Part shown: piece after piece, positions 1 to 8,746 of the stretch
How the letters are laid out: every line of letters starts with the position of its first letter
How positions within the stretch are numbered: the first letter of the stretch is position 1
NCBI GenBank assembly: GCA_035651755.1
Contig: DASRFA010000006.1
Location: 1 to 25,620, forward strand
DNA: 25,620 bases
DNA from: DASRFA01 sp035651755
GTDB lineage: Bacteria > Desulfobacterota > Binatia > UBA12015
Reading direction: 5' to 3'
Notes under the pieces: model-generated
Seen by the model: only the letters and a program-made list of their open reading frames with translations
Told to the model about the DNA's origin: nothing
The model's database searches: none
Made by a program: the position numbers and the translations under genes

Positions 1-2022
1 GCCCGGCTCCTTGACGCCGTTGCCGCAGCAGGACGAGCCGGGCGCGTTGCACGTGTTCCCGCACCGCTGCGGCAGCGACGACGGGCAGCACTGCAGGTCG
101 CCGACGCAGACCGAGCCGGGGGAGCAGTAGCCCCGTTCGCCTTCGCAGCAGTCCGAGCCGGTCGGAGCACAGCCGCCCTCGCACGCGAACGTGCCGTCGG
201 GACAGCCGCCGTGGCAGCCGCTCGTATCGAACGTGCAGAACCCGCTGCACGCGAGCGCGCCGGAGCCCTGTCCGACGCTCGCGCACGACGCGCCACCGAG
301 GTCCGCGCCGTCGCAGGCCTCCGAGCCTTGCCGGACGCCGTCGCCGCAGCAGGCGTCGCCCGCGGGGATGCATCCGTCGCCGCAGCGTTTCTCGCCCGCA
401 GAGCAGCAGACGCCGGCCGCCGCGCAGGCGGTGCCGCAAGCGGCCGTCTCGATCCTGCAGAACAGGCAAGTGAGCTGCCCGGGTCCGAGGTCGAAGTCGG
501 CACACGTCTTCCCCTTGAAGTCGTTGCCGTCGCAGTCCTCGAAGTCGCTTGCGTGACCGTCGCCGCAGCCGACATCGGGGCACGTGGTCGAGGCGATCTC
601 GCAAGCGCTGTTGCACGTCTGGGTTGCGATCTGCCCGAACGGGCAGATCGAAGGACGGCTGAAACTCTGTCCCTCGCAGTCCTCGTCGTCGTCGAGCTGT
701 CCGTTTCCGCAGGTGTCGAGCTTGAACCTGGGGGGACCTTCCGGAGTGATGGGTTTTCCGTCCGGACCGACGAGCCGAACGCGGTTGTCCACGCTCTTCA
801 CGACGGCATCGCTGAAGAACAGCTCGACCACGATCTGCTCGATCGAGTAGCCGGCATCGACGAGGTACAGGAGAGCGATCACGATGGCGACGCCGTTGTT
901 GTGCGTGACCTCGACGATCTTCTCGAGGAATTTGTCCAGGGAGACCGCGTCGGATTGCGTCGAGCCGGCTTGCGAGGAAGCGGCCGCATCCGTGAAGACG
1001 TCGACGGCCGGCCCGGCCGGCGGCTCGGTCGCGGCGGAGCGCGCGACGATCTCGCCGGATGATCTCAATCGAGCGGTGAGCGCGGCCCGGATGATCTGCT
1101 CGATCGAGTAGCCGCGCGCGAGCGCGAGCGCCACGGCGTCGAAGCCGCCCGGATCGCCGAGCTGCGCCATGACGGCCTCGGCGACCGCCGCGGGCGAGGC
1201 CTGCGTGTGCGGCTGGAAGAACGATGCCGGCAGCGAAACGTCCGCGATCAGCGTCCATTGGCTTCCGCAGGCGCCGGCGCCCGACGCGACGCATGCGTCC
1301 GCACCGAGGCAGCGCAGCGCGATCGGGTCGGCCGCGTCGCTCGTCGGCTCGCACCAGACGAACTTCGGGTCGCCACCGCCCGGGAAGAACACGTTGCCGG
1401 TGACGGTGCCGTCCTCGTTGCGGGTGATCGCCCAGCGCTGATCGCCGACGTCCTTGCTGACGAGCGCGAGCGCGCCGTTCGGCGTCACCTGGAGGCCGGA
1501 GGCGGACGACCCGGCCGCGGCGCTTTCGGTCGCATGCTGCTGCGCACTGGCAACCGTGCCGATCGGCGTCATCGGCGTGACCATCGCGGGCACGGCGAGC
1601 GTTTGCGCGGCGTCGCTGCTCGTGCCGAAGAAGCTCAGCGGAAGCGTTACGTCTGCGATGAAGAGCCACTCATCGGGCTGGCACGGCCCGAGCGGGCAAG
1701 CGTCCGCGCCCGAGCACGAGAGCATCACGTTGCCGTCGCTCTCGCCGGTCTGCGAGCAGAACACGAACTGCGGCGCGCCGCCGCCCGGGAAGAAGACGTT
1801 TCCCGTCACCGTATGATCCGGGTTCCGGCTGATCGCCCAGCGCTGCCCGCCGACGTCCTTGCTCACCAGCGCGCGCTTGCCGTCGGGGGTTCCCTGCGTC
1901 CCGGACTGCGCCCCCGCCGGCGCCGGCGCCGCCAGCGTCAAGCCCCAAGCCAGCGCGCACGCCAGCAGTCCCAGATTTCGGGTCCCCACGCCGCTCCGCG
2001 GCGTCGTTCGTCGACCTGCCAT
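1..2022 (-). CDS. Secreted Cys-rich repeat protein (C-terminus cut by window edge)
   Basis: The frame is open from an ATG at 2022 down to base 1, giving 674 residues without a stop, so the C-terminus lies outside the window. Residues 1-38 look like a signal peptide (basic N-terminus, hydrophobic core, AGA cleavage site). Two repeats of about 83 residues follow, at 51-132 and 186-269. Both contain VSKDVG.QRWAI, TVTGNVFFPGGG, GADAC and IADV.LP.SFF, with paired Cys. The motif GYSIEQI occurs twice (304-310, 391-397). From residue 438 to the edge the protein is packed with Cys in units of the type CG(D/N)G...E.CD....G..C, like the Cys-rich repeats of secreted myxobacterial-type proteins. I do not recognise the 83-residue repeat. 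An extracellular, disulfide-rich surface or secreted protein is inferred; no catalytic motif is seen. It is divergent from a large regulator and is a candidate target of it. Confidence 0.85.
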   Translation of the reverse strand, partial: MAGRRTTPRSGVGTRNLGLLACALAWGLTLAAPAPAGAQSGTQGTPDGKRALVSKDVGGQRWAISRNPDHTVTGNVFFPGGGAPQFVFCSQTGESDGNVMLSCSGADACPLGPCQPDEWLFIADVTLPLSFFGTSSDAAQTLAVPAMVTPMTPIGTVASAQQHATESAAAGSSASGLQVTPNGALALVSKDVGDQRWAITRNEDGTVTGNVFFPGGGDPKFVWCEPTSDAADPIALRCLGADACVASGAGACGSQWTLIADVSLPASFFQPHTQASPAAVAEAVMAQLGDPGGFDAVALALARGYSIEQIIRAALTARLRSSGEIVARSAATEPPAGPAVDVFTDAAASSQAGSTQSDAVSLDKFLEKIVEVTHNNGVAIVIALLYLVDAGYSIEQIVVELFFSDAVVKSVDNRVRLVGPDGKPITPEGPPRFKLDTCGNGQLDDDEDCEGQSFSRPSICPFGQIATQTCNSACEIASTTCPDVGCGDGHASDFEDCDGNDFKGKTCADFDLGPGQLTCLFCRIETAACGTACAAAGVCCSAGEKRCGDGCIPAGDACCGDGVRQGSEACDGADLGGASCASVGQGSGALACSGFCTFDTSGCHGGCPDGTFACEGGCAPTGSDCCEGERGYCSPGSVCVGDLQCCPSSLPQRCGNTCNAPGSSCCGNGVKEPG

Positions 2023-2059
2023 AGTGGGCTAAAGGGTAAAGAGATCGCAGCCGTAGGCA

Positions 2060-2092
2060 CGTGAGGGATCCTTGAGGATTTCGTGAGGGAAG
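2060..2092 (+). promoter_or_regulatory. Three tandem 11-bp direct repeats, candidate PhoB/OmpR-type operator
   Basis: Three contiguous 11-mers are CGTGAGGGATC (2060-2070), CTTGAGGATTT (2071-2081) and CGTGAGGGAAG (2082-2092), sharing C(G/T)TGAGG(G/A). OmpR/PhoB winged helices are known to bind head-to-tail direct repeats of 10-11 bp, and the adjacent plus-strand gene begins with exactly such a domain. The array sits in the 97-bp gap between two divergent genes, so it could control both. The repeats are seen directly; their role as an operator is inference. Confidence 0.55.
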
Positions 2093-2118
2093 GCCGCACC
2101 GGGCATCGCGCGCCTGCC

Positions 2119-5100
2119 ATGGCGGACTCGAATCGCACCGCCGGCGTCTGGACGTTCGGCGACCTCGTCCTCGACGCGGGCCGCCGCGAGCTCCTGCGCT
2201 GCGGCCGCCCGCTCGCGATCGAGCCGAAGGTCTTCGACCTCCTCGCCTACCTCGTCCGGTTCCGCCATCGCGTCGTCGGGCGCGACGAGCTCCTCGACGC
2301 CCTCTGGCCCGGCGAGCACGTCAGTGACGACGCGCTCAGCTACTCCGTCAAGGCGGCGCGCAGAGCGGTCGGCGACACCGGCGCCCGGCAGCGCACGATC
2401 GCGACCGTCCGGCGCCGCGGCTTCCGCTTCGTCGCGGACGCGGTCGAGCCGCCCGCGCGGAACGACGCCGCCGCCGTGTTTCCCGCCGTCGCGACCGCTT
2501 CTCCGGGCGGCGCCCGGACCGGCTTCTTCGTCGGCCGTGAGCCGGTCGTTGCGCGCCTCGCCGGAGCGCTGTCGGCGGCGCGTGCCGGACGCGGCCGGAT
2601 CGCGCTCCTCGCCGGCGAGCCCGGGATCGGAAAGACGCGCACCGCCGAGGAGCTCGCGCGCATCGCGCGCGAGCAGGGCTGCGACGTCTTCGTCGGCCGC
2701 TGCCACGAGAGCGCCGGCGCGCCGCCGTTCGAGCCGTGGGTGCAGATCCTGCGCGGCTACGTGGAGAGCCGACATCGCGCCGACGTCCTCACCACGATCG
2801 GAAGCGCCTCCTTCGACCTGGTGGCCCTCGTCCCCGAGCTGTCGGGCGCCGGCGGGTCGCCCTCCGCGGAAGCGGGAAGCGATCGCGAGGACGCGCGCTT
2901 CCGGCTGTTCGCCACGGCCTCGGCGTTTCTGCGCGCCGCCGCCGGCCGATGCCCGCTCCTGCTCGTTCTCGACGATCTCCACTGGGCCGACGCGCCGTCG
3001 CTTCTCCTCCTCTCCTTCGTCGCCCGCCACGTCGCGGGAGCGCGGCTCCTGCTCGTCGGCACCTTTCGCGACACCGACGTCGGCGGCGATCATCCCCTCG
3101 CGACGTGCATTGCGGAGATCGCCCGGCTCGACGGCGCCGATCGCATCGACCTGCACGGCTTGACGCCCGACGACCTGGCGCGCTTCCTCGAGGCGACGAC
3201 CGGTTCCTCGCCTCCCGCCGCGCTCGTGCGCGCCATCCACGAGCAGACCGGCGGCAACCCCTTCTTCGCGACCGAGGCGGTGCGCCTGCTTCTGGCGGAG
3301 GGAGGCGAGCTCGGGGACACCCGCGTGCCGGTGCCGCGCACCGTGCGCGAGGCGATCGCAGCTCGCATCGAGAAGCTCTCGTCGGGGGCGCGCCGCCTCC
3401 TGTGCGCGGCGGCGGTCGTCGGCCGCGAGTTCGACGTCGACGTCCTGGCGCGCGTCCGCGACGGCGGCCGGCCGCGGCCGCGCGGCGACGTGCAGAGCGG
3501 CCTCTGCGAGGCGGAGTCGGCGCGCCTCATCGAGGCGCGCGAGTCGCCGGGCGGGTTCCGCTTCGCGCACGCACTCGTGCGCGAGACGCTCTACGCGTCG
3601 CTCGCCGCGGAGGAGCGGTCGCGCCTGCACGCCGCCGTCGGCAGGGCGATGGCGGCGGCGCACGGGCCCGACCGCGGTCCGGAGCTCGCGGCGCTCGCGC
3701 ATCACTTCGCCGGCTCGACGTCGCCCGGAGACCGCCGGCGCGCGCTCGAGTATGCGATCGCGGCCGGCGACCGCGCGGCTCGCATGCTCGCCTACGAGGA
3801 AGCGGCGGGACACTACGGGCGCGCGGTCGACCTCCTCGAGCACGGGCGCGCCGCGCTGCGCGGCCGCCAGTCGCGGCGCGACGCGATCGACGAGCTGCGC
3901 TTCCGGCTGGGCGAGAACCTCTGGAAGTCGGGCGAGTTCGACCAGGCGAAGGACGCGTTCCGCAGGGCCGCCGAGAGCGCGCGCGAGGCGCGCTCCGCGA
4001 CGCGGCTGGCGCGTGCCGCGCTCGGCTTCGGCGGGGGCTTCCGCGGCTTCGATTTCGGCGTGGTCGATCCCGAGCTGATCGGCCTCCTCGAGGAGGCGTC
4101 GCTCGCGCTGCCGCCGCGCGCGAGCGGGCTCCGCGCGCGCGTCCTCGCACGGCTCGCGGTCGCGCTCTACAGCGTGCCGGGCTCGCTCGGCCGCCGCCAG
4201 AAGCTCGGCTCGGAAGCGGTGCGGATGGCGGAGCGAAGCGGCGACACGGCGTCGCAGCTCGCGGCGCTCTACGGCCGCCACTGGACGCTGTGGGGACCCG
4301 ACACGCTGCGAGAGCGTCTAGCGACGGCACGCGCGATGCTCCGGCTCGCCGTTCGGACCGGCGACCGCGAGAGCGCGCTGCACGCGCATCGCTTCCACCT
4401 GATCGACTCGCTCGAGCTCGGCGCGATCGACGACGTCGACTCGCACCTGGCCGACTTCGTCCGCCTCGCGGACGACCTCCGGCAGCCGTACTACCACTGG
4501 TTCGCGGCGCAGATGCGCTCGATGCGGGCGCTCGTCGACGGGCGCGTCGCGGACGCCGACCGCCTCGCCGAGGAAGCCCTCGCGGCCGGGCGGACGGCGC
4601 GCAGCCGGAACGTCGAGCCCGTGTACTGGACGCAGATGCTCTGGATCCGGCGCGAGCAGGGCCGGCTCGACGAGGTCGAGCCGGTCTTCCGCATGGGCGT
4701 CGAGCACTTCCCGGCGCTGCCGGCCTGGCGCTGCGCACTCGCCCTCGTGCAGTCCGAGCTCGGCCGCACGGCGGAGGCGGCGCTCCACCTCGACGTGCTC
4801 TCGGTCGACGACTTCGCGACCGTGCCGCGGAACGCGTTCTGGATGGCGTCGATGATCGGGATCGCGGACGTCGCCGCAGACCTGCGCGACGCGGACCGCG
4901 CCGCGGTCGCGTACCGCCTCCTCGCGCCGCATGCGGGTCGCGTCGTGGAGGCTTCCGTCGGCGCTTCGTGCCTCGGCTCCGTGGACCGCGCGCTCGGACG
5001 CATGGCGGGCCTCCTCGGAAGGCGCGGGGAAGCCGCTCGGCACTTCGCGGACGCGCTCGCGATCGAGCGCCGCCTCGCGGCACCGCTCCTCGTCGCGCGC

Positions 5101-5205
5101 ACCGAGCGGGCGCGCGCGGCCGCGCTCGAAGGCGGTCGGCGAGAGAGCGCCGGGCGCCGTGCGCGTCACCGCGCGCGGCGCCCGGGTCGTTCGGCCGCCT
5201 GCTGA
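2119..5205 (+). CDS. Winged-helix / AAA-STAND ATPase / TPR-like transcriptional regulator
   Basis: Predicted one-component regulator of 1028 residues. Residues about 8-108 are an OmpR/PhoB (CadC-like Trans_reg_C) winged helix, containing WTFGDLVLD, EPKVFDLLAYLV, ALSYSVKAARRAVGD and TVRRRGFRFV. A linker leads to an AAA_16/STAND-type ATPase at about 135-430, with Walker A GEPGIGKT (166-173) and Walker B LLLVLDDLHWAD (Asp 285/286). The remaining 550 or so residues are Ala/Arg/Leu-rich helical repeats of TPR type, usually a sensing or partner-binding region. There is no receiver domain and no membrane segment, so it should be cytoplasmic. An in-frame GTG at 2083 preceded by GAGG would add 12 residues. 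I prefer the ATG because that GTG and its SD-like GAGG both lie inside the 11-bp repeat array. The signal it senses is unknown. The gene is convergent with the SGNH hydrolase, 27 bp away. Confidence 0.88.
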   Translation: MADSNRTAGVWTFGDLVLDAGRRELLRCGRPLAIEPKVFDLLAYLVRFRHRVVGRDELLDALWPGEHVSDDALSYSVKAARRAVGDTGARQRTIATVRRRGFRFVADAVEPPARNDAAAVFPAVATASPGGARTGFFVGREPVVARLAGALSAARAGRGRIALLAGEPGIGKTRTAEELARIAREQGCDVFVGRCHESAGAPPFEPWVQILRGYVESRHRADVLTTIGSASFDLVALVPELSGAGGSPSAEAGSDREDARFRLFATASAFLRAAAGRCPLLLVLDDLHWADAPSLLLLSFVARHVAGARLLLVGTFRDTDVGGDHPLATCIAEIARLDGADRIDLHGLTPDDLARFLEATTGSSPPAALVRAIHEQTGGNPFFATEAVRLLLAEGGELGDTRVPVPRTVREAIAARIEKLSSGARRLLCAAAVVGREFDVDVLARVRDGGRPRPRGDVQSGLCEAESARLIEARESPGGFRFAHALVRETLYASLAAEERSRLHAAVGRAMAAAHGPDRGPELAALAHHFAGSTSPGDRRRALEYAIAAGDRAARMLAYEEAAGHYGRAVDLLEHGRAALRGRQSRRDAIDELRFRLGENLWKSGEFDQAKDAFRRAAESAREARSATRLARAALGFGGGFRGFDFGVVDPELIGLLEEASLALPPRASGLRARVLARLAVALYSVPGSLGRRQKLGSEAVRMAERSGDTASQLAALYGRHWTLWGPDTLRERLATARAMLRLAVRTGDRESALHAHRFHLIDSLELGAIDDVDSHLADFVRLADDLRQPYYHWFAAQMRSMRALVDGRVADADRLAEEALAAGRTARSRNVEPVYWTQMLWIRREQGRLDEVEPVFRMGVEHFPALPAWRCALALVQSELGRTAEAALHLDVLSVDDFATVPRNAFWMASMIGIADVAADLRDADRAAVAYRLLAPHAGRVVEASVGASCLGSVDRALGRMAGLLGRRGEAARHFADALAIERRLAAPLLVARTERARAAALEGGRRESAGRRARHRARRPGRSAAC

Positions 5206-5232
5206 CGGCCGTCTGCTGGGGTGGCCCGTCCG

Positions 5233-8136
5233 CTACGGCGCCGGGTTCACGCAGTGCTCGCCGTCGGCGTTCGTGAAGCAGCAGCGCCCTTCGTCCACGC
5301 CGCCCCAGCACCACTGCGGTGCCGGCGTGCGATCGACCTTCGCGAAGCCCGGGCGGATGCCGAGGTCGACGAGCGCGGCTTCCAGGCACTCCTCGGTGAT
5401 GACGGACCCGCCGCCCAGGAGGAGCGCGACCGACTCGACGCAGAACGCGCCGGTGGAGGCGCAGACCGGCGTCGTGATGCCGAGCGCGGCGAGCTCTCCG
5501 ACGGACAATCCCAAGCACTCCGCGAGCGCCTGCTGGCGCATGAACTCGGTCATGTCGACGGGGTCCTGGTTGAGCGAGTCCTGCTTCCAGACGTCGAAGA
5601 GGTCGCCCGCGTCGAGCACCGGGATGTCGATCCCGTAGGTCTCGTCGAGACCGCGGATGATCTCGTTCGCCATGATCGCGTGGCCGAGCTGGTTCGGGTG
5701 CACGCCGTCCAGGCTGATCATGCCGCAGCCGGCGTCGTCGCCGGCGTTGAAGCCGAGGAGCGCGGGGTCGCGGTCGATCGTGCGGGTCGCGAAGGTCGGC
5801 CGCGCGCGGCAGAGCGTCTTGCCGTTCGCGGGGTCGACGATCGGCACTCCGTCGTCGGCGAGGCGATCGAACGCCTCGGTCGCATCGACGAAGGCGTAGC
5901 CGTTCAGCTCCGCGAGGTCGCGCAGGTGGGCGTTCGCCTCGTCGATGCGCGCGGTCATGAAGGCCTCTTCGTTCGCGTCCAGCACCTGGCCGGCGGCAGT
6001 CACCTCGCCGTCGCGCTTCCAGAAGGCGCGCAGGCCCGCGGGGCTCGAGGTCTGCCGAGACAGGTACGCGATGCGGGCGAGCGGCGGCACGCCGAACACG
6101 ACCCCGCCGCGCACGCTGTCGATCCGGCGGAGACGCCGGAAGACCTCGCTCGAGTCGCGGAGGAAGCGGTCCATCTCCACGCAGTCGCGCGCCTTCGTGT
6201 GGACGGCGCACGAGAGGAAGTGGTTCGCCGCCGCCGACGCGAAGACGAAGGTCGGCTTCTGCTCCTCCAGGATCTCGATCGGCGTCTGGGTCCCGCACGC
6301 GAGCCCGAGCTGAACCTCCGGCCAGGGCTTCGGGCCGCCCTTCCGGCAGTGGCAGCTCGCGAGGTCGGGCGTCTCCTCGCCCGAGTTGTACGCGACCTCG
6401 GGCGAGCTCACCGGGAAGAAGGTGACGGGCTGGAGGCCGGACTGCGTCTCGTCGAGGCACTGGCCCGAGGTGCGGAGCACGTTGGTGTAGTCCATCCCGG
6501 AGATGCCGGTGTGCATGGGCGTCGGCGTCGATCCGCCGAGCGCGATGCCGTCGTCCGACAAGACCCCGACGATCTCGTCCTGCTGGAGCTCGAGAACCGG
6601 GATCTCGCTGCCGTCGACCAGGTGCGCGAGGTCGAAGATCTCGTTCGGCGCCGGGCCGTACTTCGGCTCGAGGAAGGTCTTGATCGCGTCCTCGGGGCCG
6701 GGGCCGGCCTTGATCAGGTTCTGCGACATCGTCGTGCCGCCCATCTGCGCCACCACGACGTGCGGATACGCCCACATCTGCGCCGCCGGCTTGACGGCGA
6801 TGCCGTAGACGCCCTGCGACAGCGAGTCGCCGATCGCGCCCGGCTTGGAGCCGAGGTAGTCGAGGTTCGGACCGACCGCGATCGTTCCGCCCGACTTGAT
6901 GTAGCTGAACGGCTGCTTGGCGAGCTCGGTGTAGATCGAGAGCAGCCGGTCGTACGCGACCGGCGTGCACGAGCACGACGGCTGGTTGACGACCGCGACC
7001 TCGCCGGTCTCGGGATCGGTCACGGTGCGCGGGCAAAAGAGCCGCGCGTCGACGTCGAGCGACGTCTCGGTGCTGCGCGCGACGGTCGCGCGCTCCGCGC
7101 ACGGCGGCCCGGCGAGCGCGGCGTTGCCGATCGACGCGCCGGTGAAGCGGAGGCGCACCAGGTCCTCCCAGCGCACCGCCGCCGGCTGCACGCCGCGCGC
7201 GACGCCGTTCCGGGCGACGGTGACGACGGTGCTCTTCAGCTCCTGCGAGCCGATCGTTCCGAAGCGCACGGTGATCTTCCGGTCGGTCGCCGGCGTCGCG
7301 CCCGCGTCCGCCGTCAAGCGGACGAACGCGGTCGAGAGCGGTAGGCCCGCCTTCACGTGCCCGGCGCCCGGAAAGGCGGTGCCTGCGATGCCGCGCGACG
7401 GCGGGGGCGCCGGCGGCGACAGCGGGACGATGAAGCGCTTGATCGAGTCGCCGGAGATGACCTGCGCCGTCACCTTGCCGCCCGAGATCTCGATGCGGTC
7501 GATCGCATCGAGGCCGCAGCCGCGGAGCGCGAGCACCCACGCGCCCGCGGTGCGCGGGCCGAGGTCGACGATGCGGTCGCCGTCGGGAAGGCCCTCGAGC
7601 TGGTTCACGCCGTCGCCCTCTGGGATGTCGGCCCGGACGGGGACCTGGTGGCGGTGCTGCTCGCCGAAGGGATCGATCGGTCCGCTGCCGAGGCCGCTCG
7701 CGCCCGACGTGACCTCCGCGTTGCCCGGCACCTCGTGCATGATGAAGCGGCCGCAGCCGCGCATGAGCGTCGTGTTGAAGTAGCGGGTCGCGATCTCGTC
7801 GATGCGGTGCTCGCCGGGAGCGCAGGTCGTGAAGATCGGCGCCGGCGTGCTGCACGGGATCGGGAGAGCCACCTTCGCCGGTGGGGGAAGGTCGATCCCG
7901 GGTCGCCCGATCGGCGTTCCCGGCGACGGCGCCGGCGTCGGGGTCGCGAGCGGCGTCGGCGGCGTCGTGCCGCCGGGGCGACCGCCGGTGCCGCCGCCGA
8001 GCGTCGCGCCGTGCGCGTGCGTCGCCGCGAGCGCGCTCGCGGACGCGGCGAGGATCCAGAAGGCGACGCCGACGCGATGCGGTGCGCGGCGCCGGCGGGA
8101 CGCGGTTCCGATCGAACAAGTCCGCGCGAGCGACAT
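5233..8136 (-). CDS. Large secreted SGNH/GDSL-family hydrolase
   Basis: The product has 967 residues. The start is fixed by a GGAGG Shine-Dalgarno site 8 bp upstream of the ATG and by a signal peptide at residues 1 to about 43 (Arg-rich start, then VAFWILAASASALAA). A Thr/Pro/Gly-rich linker (about 46-85) precedes an unrecognised region of about 340 residues that contains several Cys. The SGNH core then shows block I GDSLSQG (Ser438), a block III-like AAANHF (Asn638) and block V DGVHPN (Asp810, His813), matching the Ser-Asn-Asp-His pattern of GDSL esterases/lipases. The C-terminal 120 or so residues are Cys-containing and end CVNPAP. Family members usually have 200-400 residues, so this protein carries large extra N- and C-terminal parts. 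An extracellular or periplasmic ester hydrolase is likely; the substrate is unknown. Block III has Asn-His where Asn-Asp is usual. Confidence 0.85.
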   Translation of the reverse strand: MSLARTCSIGTASRRRRAPHRVGVAFWILAASASALAATHAHGATLGGGTGGRPGGTTPPTPLATPTPAPSPGTPIGRPGIDLPPPAKVALPIPCSTPAPIFTTCAPGEHRIDEIATRYFNTTLMRGCGRFIMHEVPGNAEVTSGASGLGSGPIDPFGEQHRHQVPVRADIPEGDGVNQLEGLPDGDRIVDLGPRTAGAWVLALRGCGLDAIDRIEISGGKVTAQVISGDSIKRFIVPLSPPAPPPSRGIAGTAFPGAGHVKAGLPLSTAFVRLTADAGATPATDRKITVRFGTIGSQELKSTVVTVARNGVARGVQPAAVRWEDLVRLRFTGASIGNAALAGPPCAERATVARSTETSLDVDARLFCPRTVTDPETGEVAVVNQPSCSCTPVAYDRLLSIYTELAKQPFSYIKSGGTIAVGPNLDYLGSKPGAIGDSLSQGVYGIAVKPAAQMWAYPHVVVAQMGGTTMSQNLIKAGPGPEDAIKTFLEPKYGPAPNEIFDLAHLVDGSEIPVLELQQDEIVGVLSDDGIALGGSTPTPMHTGISGMDYTNVLRTSGQCLDETQSGLQPVTFFPVSSPEVAYNSGEETPDLASCHCRKGGPKPWPEVQLGLACGTQTPIEILEEQKPTFVFASAAANHFLSCAVHTKARDCVEMDRFLRDSSEVFRRLRRIDSVRGGVVFGVPPLARIAYLSRQTSSPAGLRAFWKRDGEVTAAGQVLDANEEAFMTARIDEANAHLRDLAELNGYAFVDATEAFDRLADDGVPIVDPANGKTLCRARPTFATRTIDRDPALLGFNAGDDAGCGMISLDGVHPNQLGHAIMANEIIRGLDETYGIDIPVLDAGDLFDVWKQDSLNQDPVDMTEFMRQQALAECLGLSVGELAALGITTPVCASTGAFCVESVALLLGGGSVITEECLEAALVDLGIRPGFAKVDRTPAPQWCWGGVDEGRCCFTNADGEHCVNPAP

Positions 8137-8538
8137 GACCCGATCCTCCGACGGCTCCGTCTCTGCGACGCCGGAAGGGCGCGCCTGCGGACCGTCGGCG
8201 GGCGGGGAGGGCAACCCGCGTACCAGTGCGGTGGTCCGGGGCGCCCGCCCGACGATCGTGGAATCGCGCGGCTTTTTCGGTGACCAGGAGCGGGGAGCGG
8301 CCGGCGGAGCGGCTCGTCCGCAAAGAAGCGTTAGCGAGGCGCGCGTTCCGGTTGGCGGCGGGCTGCGACGCACATTGCCCGTCGGCCGACTGCACCGCCA
8401 TGGCGATCCCGACGGCGCGCGTCTCGGCTGCCGATCGGGCCGTGCGGTCGGAGCGGCGAGCGGGTGCCTGCCACTGAGCGCACGCTTCGGGTGCGCGTCG
8501 TGCAGAAAGTGTCTCTTCCACGCTCCGACCGGAAGGCT

Positions 8539-8561
8539 ACGTAAGCCGCAACGTAAGCCGC
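8539..8561 (+). repeat. Tandem direct repeat ACGTAAGCCGC x2
   Basis: ACGTAAGCCGC occurs at 8539-8549 and again at 8551-8561, a 12-bp period. It lies in the divergent intergenic region about 190 bp upstream of the antiporter. It could be a regulator site or chance; nothing else supports a role. Confidence 0.4.
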
Positions 8562-8646
8562 GCCTCATCCGGTCGACGTGCATGCGGAGCGCAAGGCCGG
8601 CACGTCGGAGACCTGGGAGGGTGTGCGCGTTCGACTGACGCCGATT

Positions 8647-8679
8647 GCGGACGGCGCGCTCGTGAGCCGGCGCGTCCGC
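8647..8679 (+). promoter_or_regulatory. Inverted repeat upstream of the antiporter gene
   Basis: GCGGACG (8647-8653) pairs with CGTCCGC (8673-8679) across a 19-nt loop, ending about 70 bp before the antiporter start. It could be an operator or a leader hairpin. In sequence this GC-rich, 7-bp arms are weak evidence. Confidence 0.25.
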
Positions 8680-8746
8680 CGATAGAGTCGCGCGATGACC
8701 CTCGACCATGCGCGGTGCCCGCACACCGGCGCGCTGGGGCGCCCCC

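Larger units (their letters stand above)
8137..8746. other. Gene-free stretch between SGNH hydrolase and antiporter
   Basis: No recognisable protein, tRNA or riboswitch is seen in these 610 bases. Open frames here are low-complexity Arg/Ala/Pro shadows without family similarity. The stretch should hold the promoters of both divergent genes. Visible structure is a 12-bp-period direct repeat at 8539-8561 and an inverted repeat at 8647-8679. Confidence 0.6.

Noticed and set aside
8280..8400. Possible structured RNA or riboswitch before the SGNH gene
   Set aside because: No known riboswitch consensus, such as that of cyclic-di-GMP or cobalamin, could be fitted to either strand.
3527..8521. 1664-residue minus-strand open frame
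   Set aside because: Runs out of frame through the SGNH gene and antisense through the regulator; no signal peptide or domain, only Arg/Pro/Ala runs.
8226..8638. Small plus-strand open frames in the intergenic region
   Set aside because: No Shine-Dalgarno site, low-complexity composition and no recognisable similarity.
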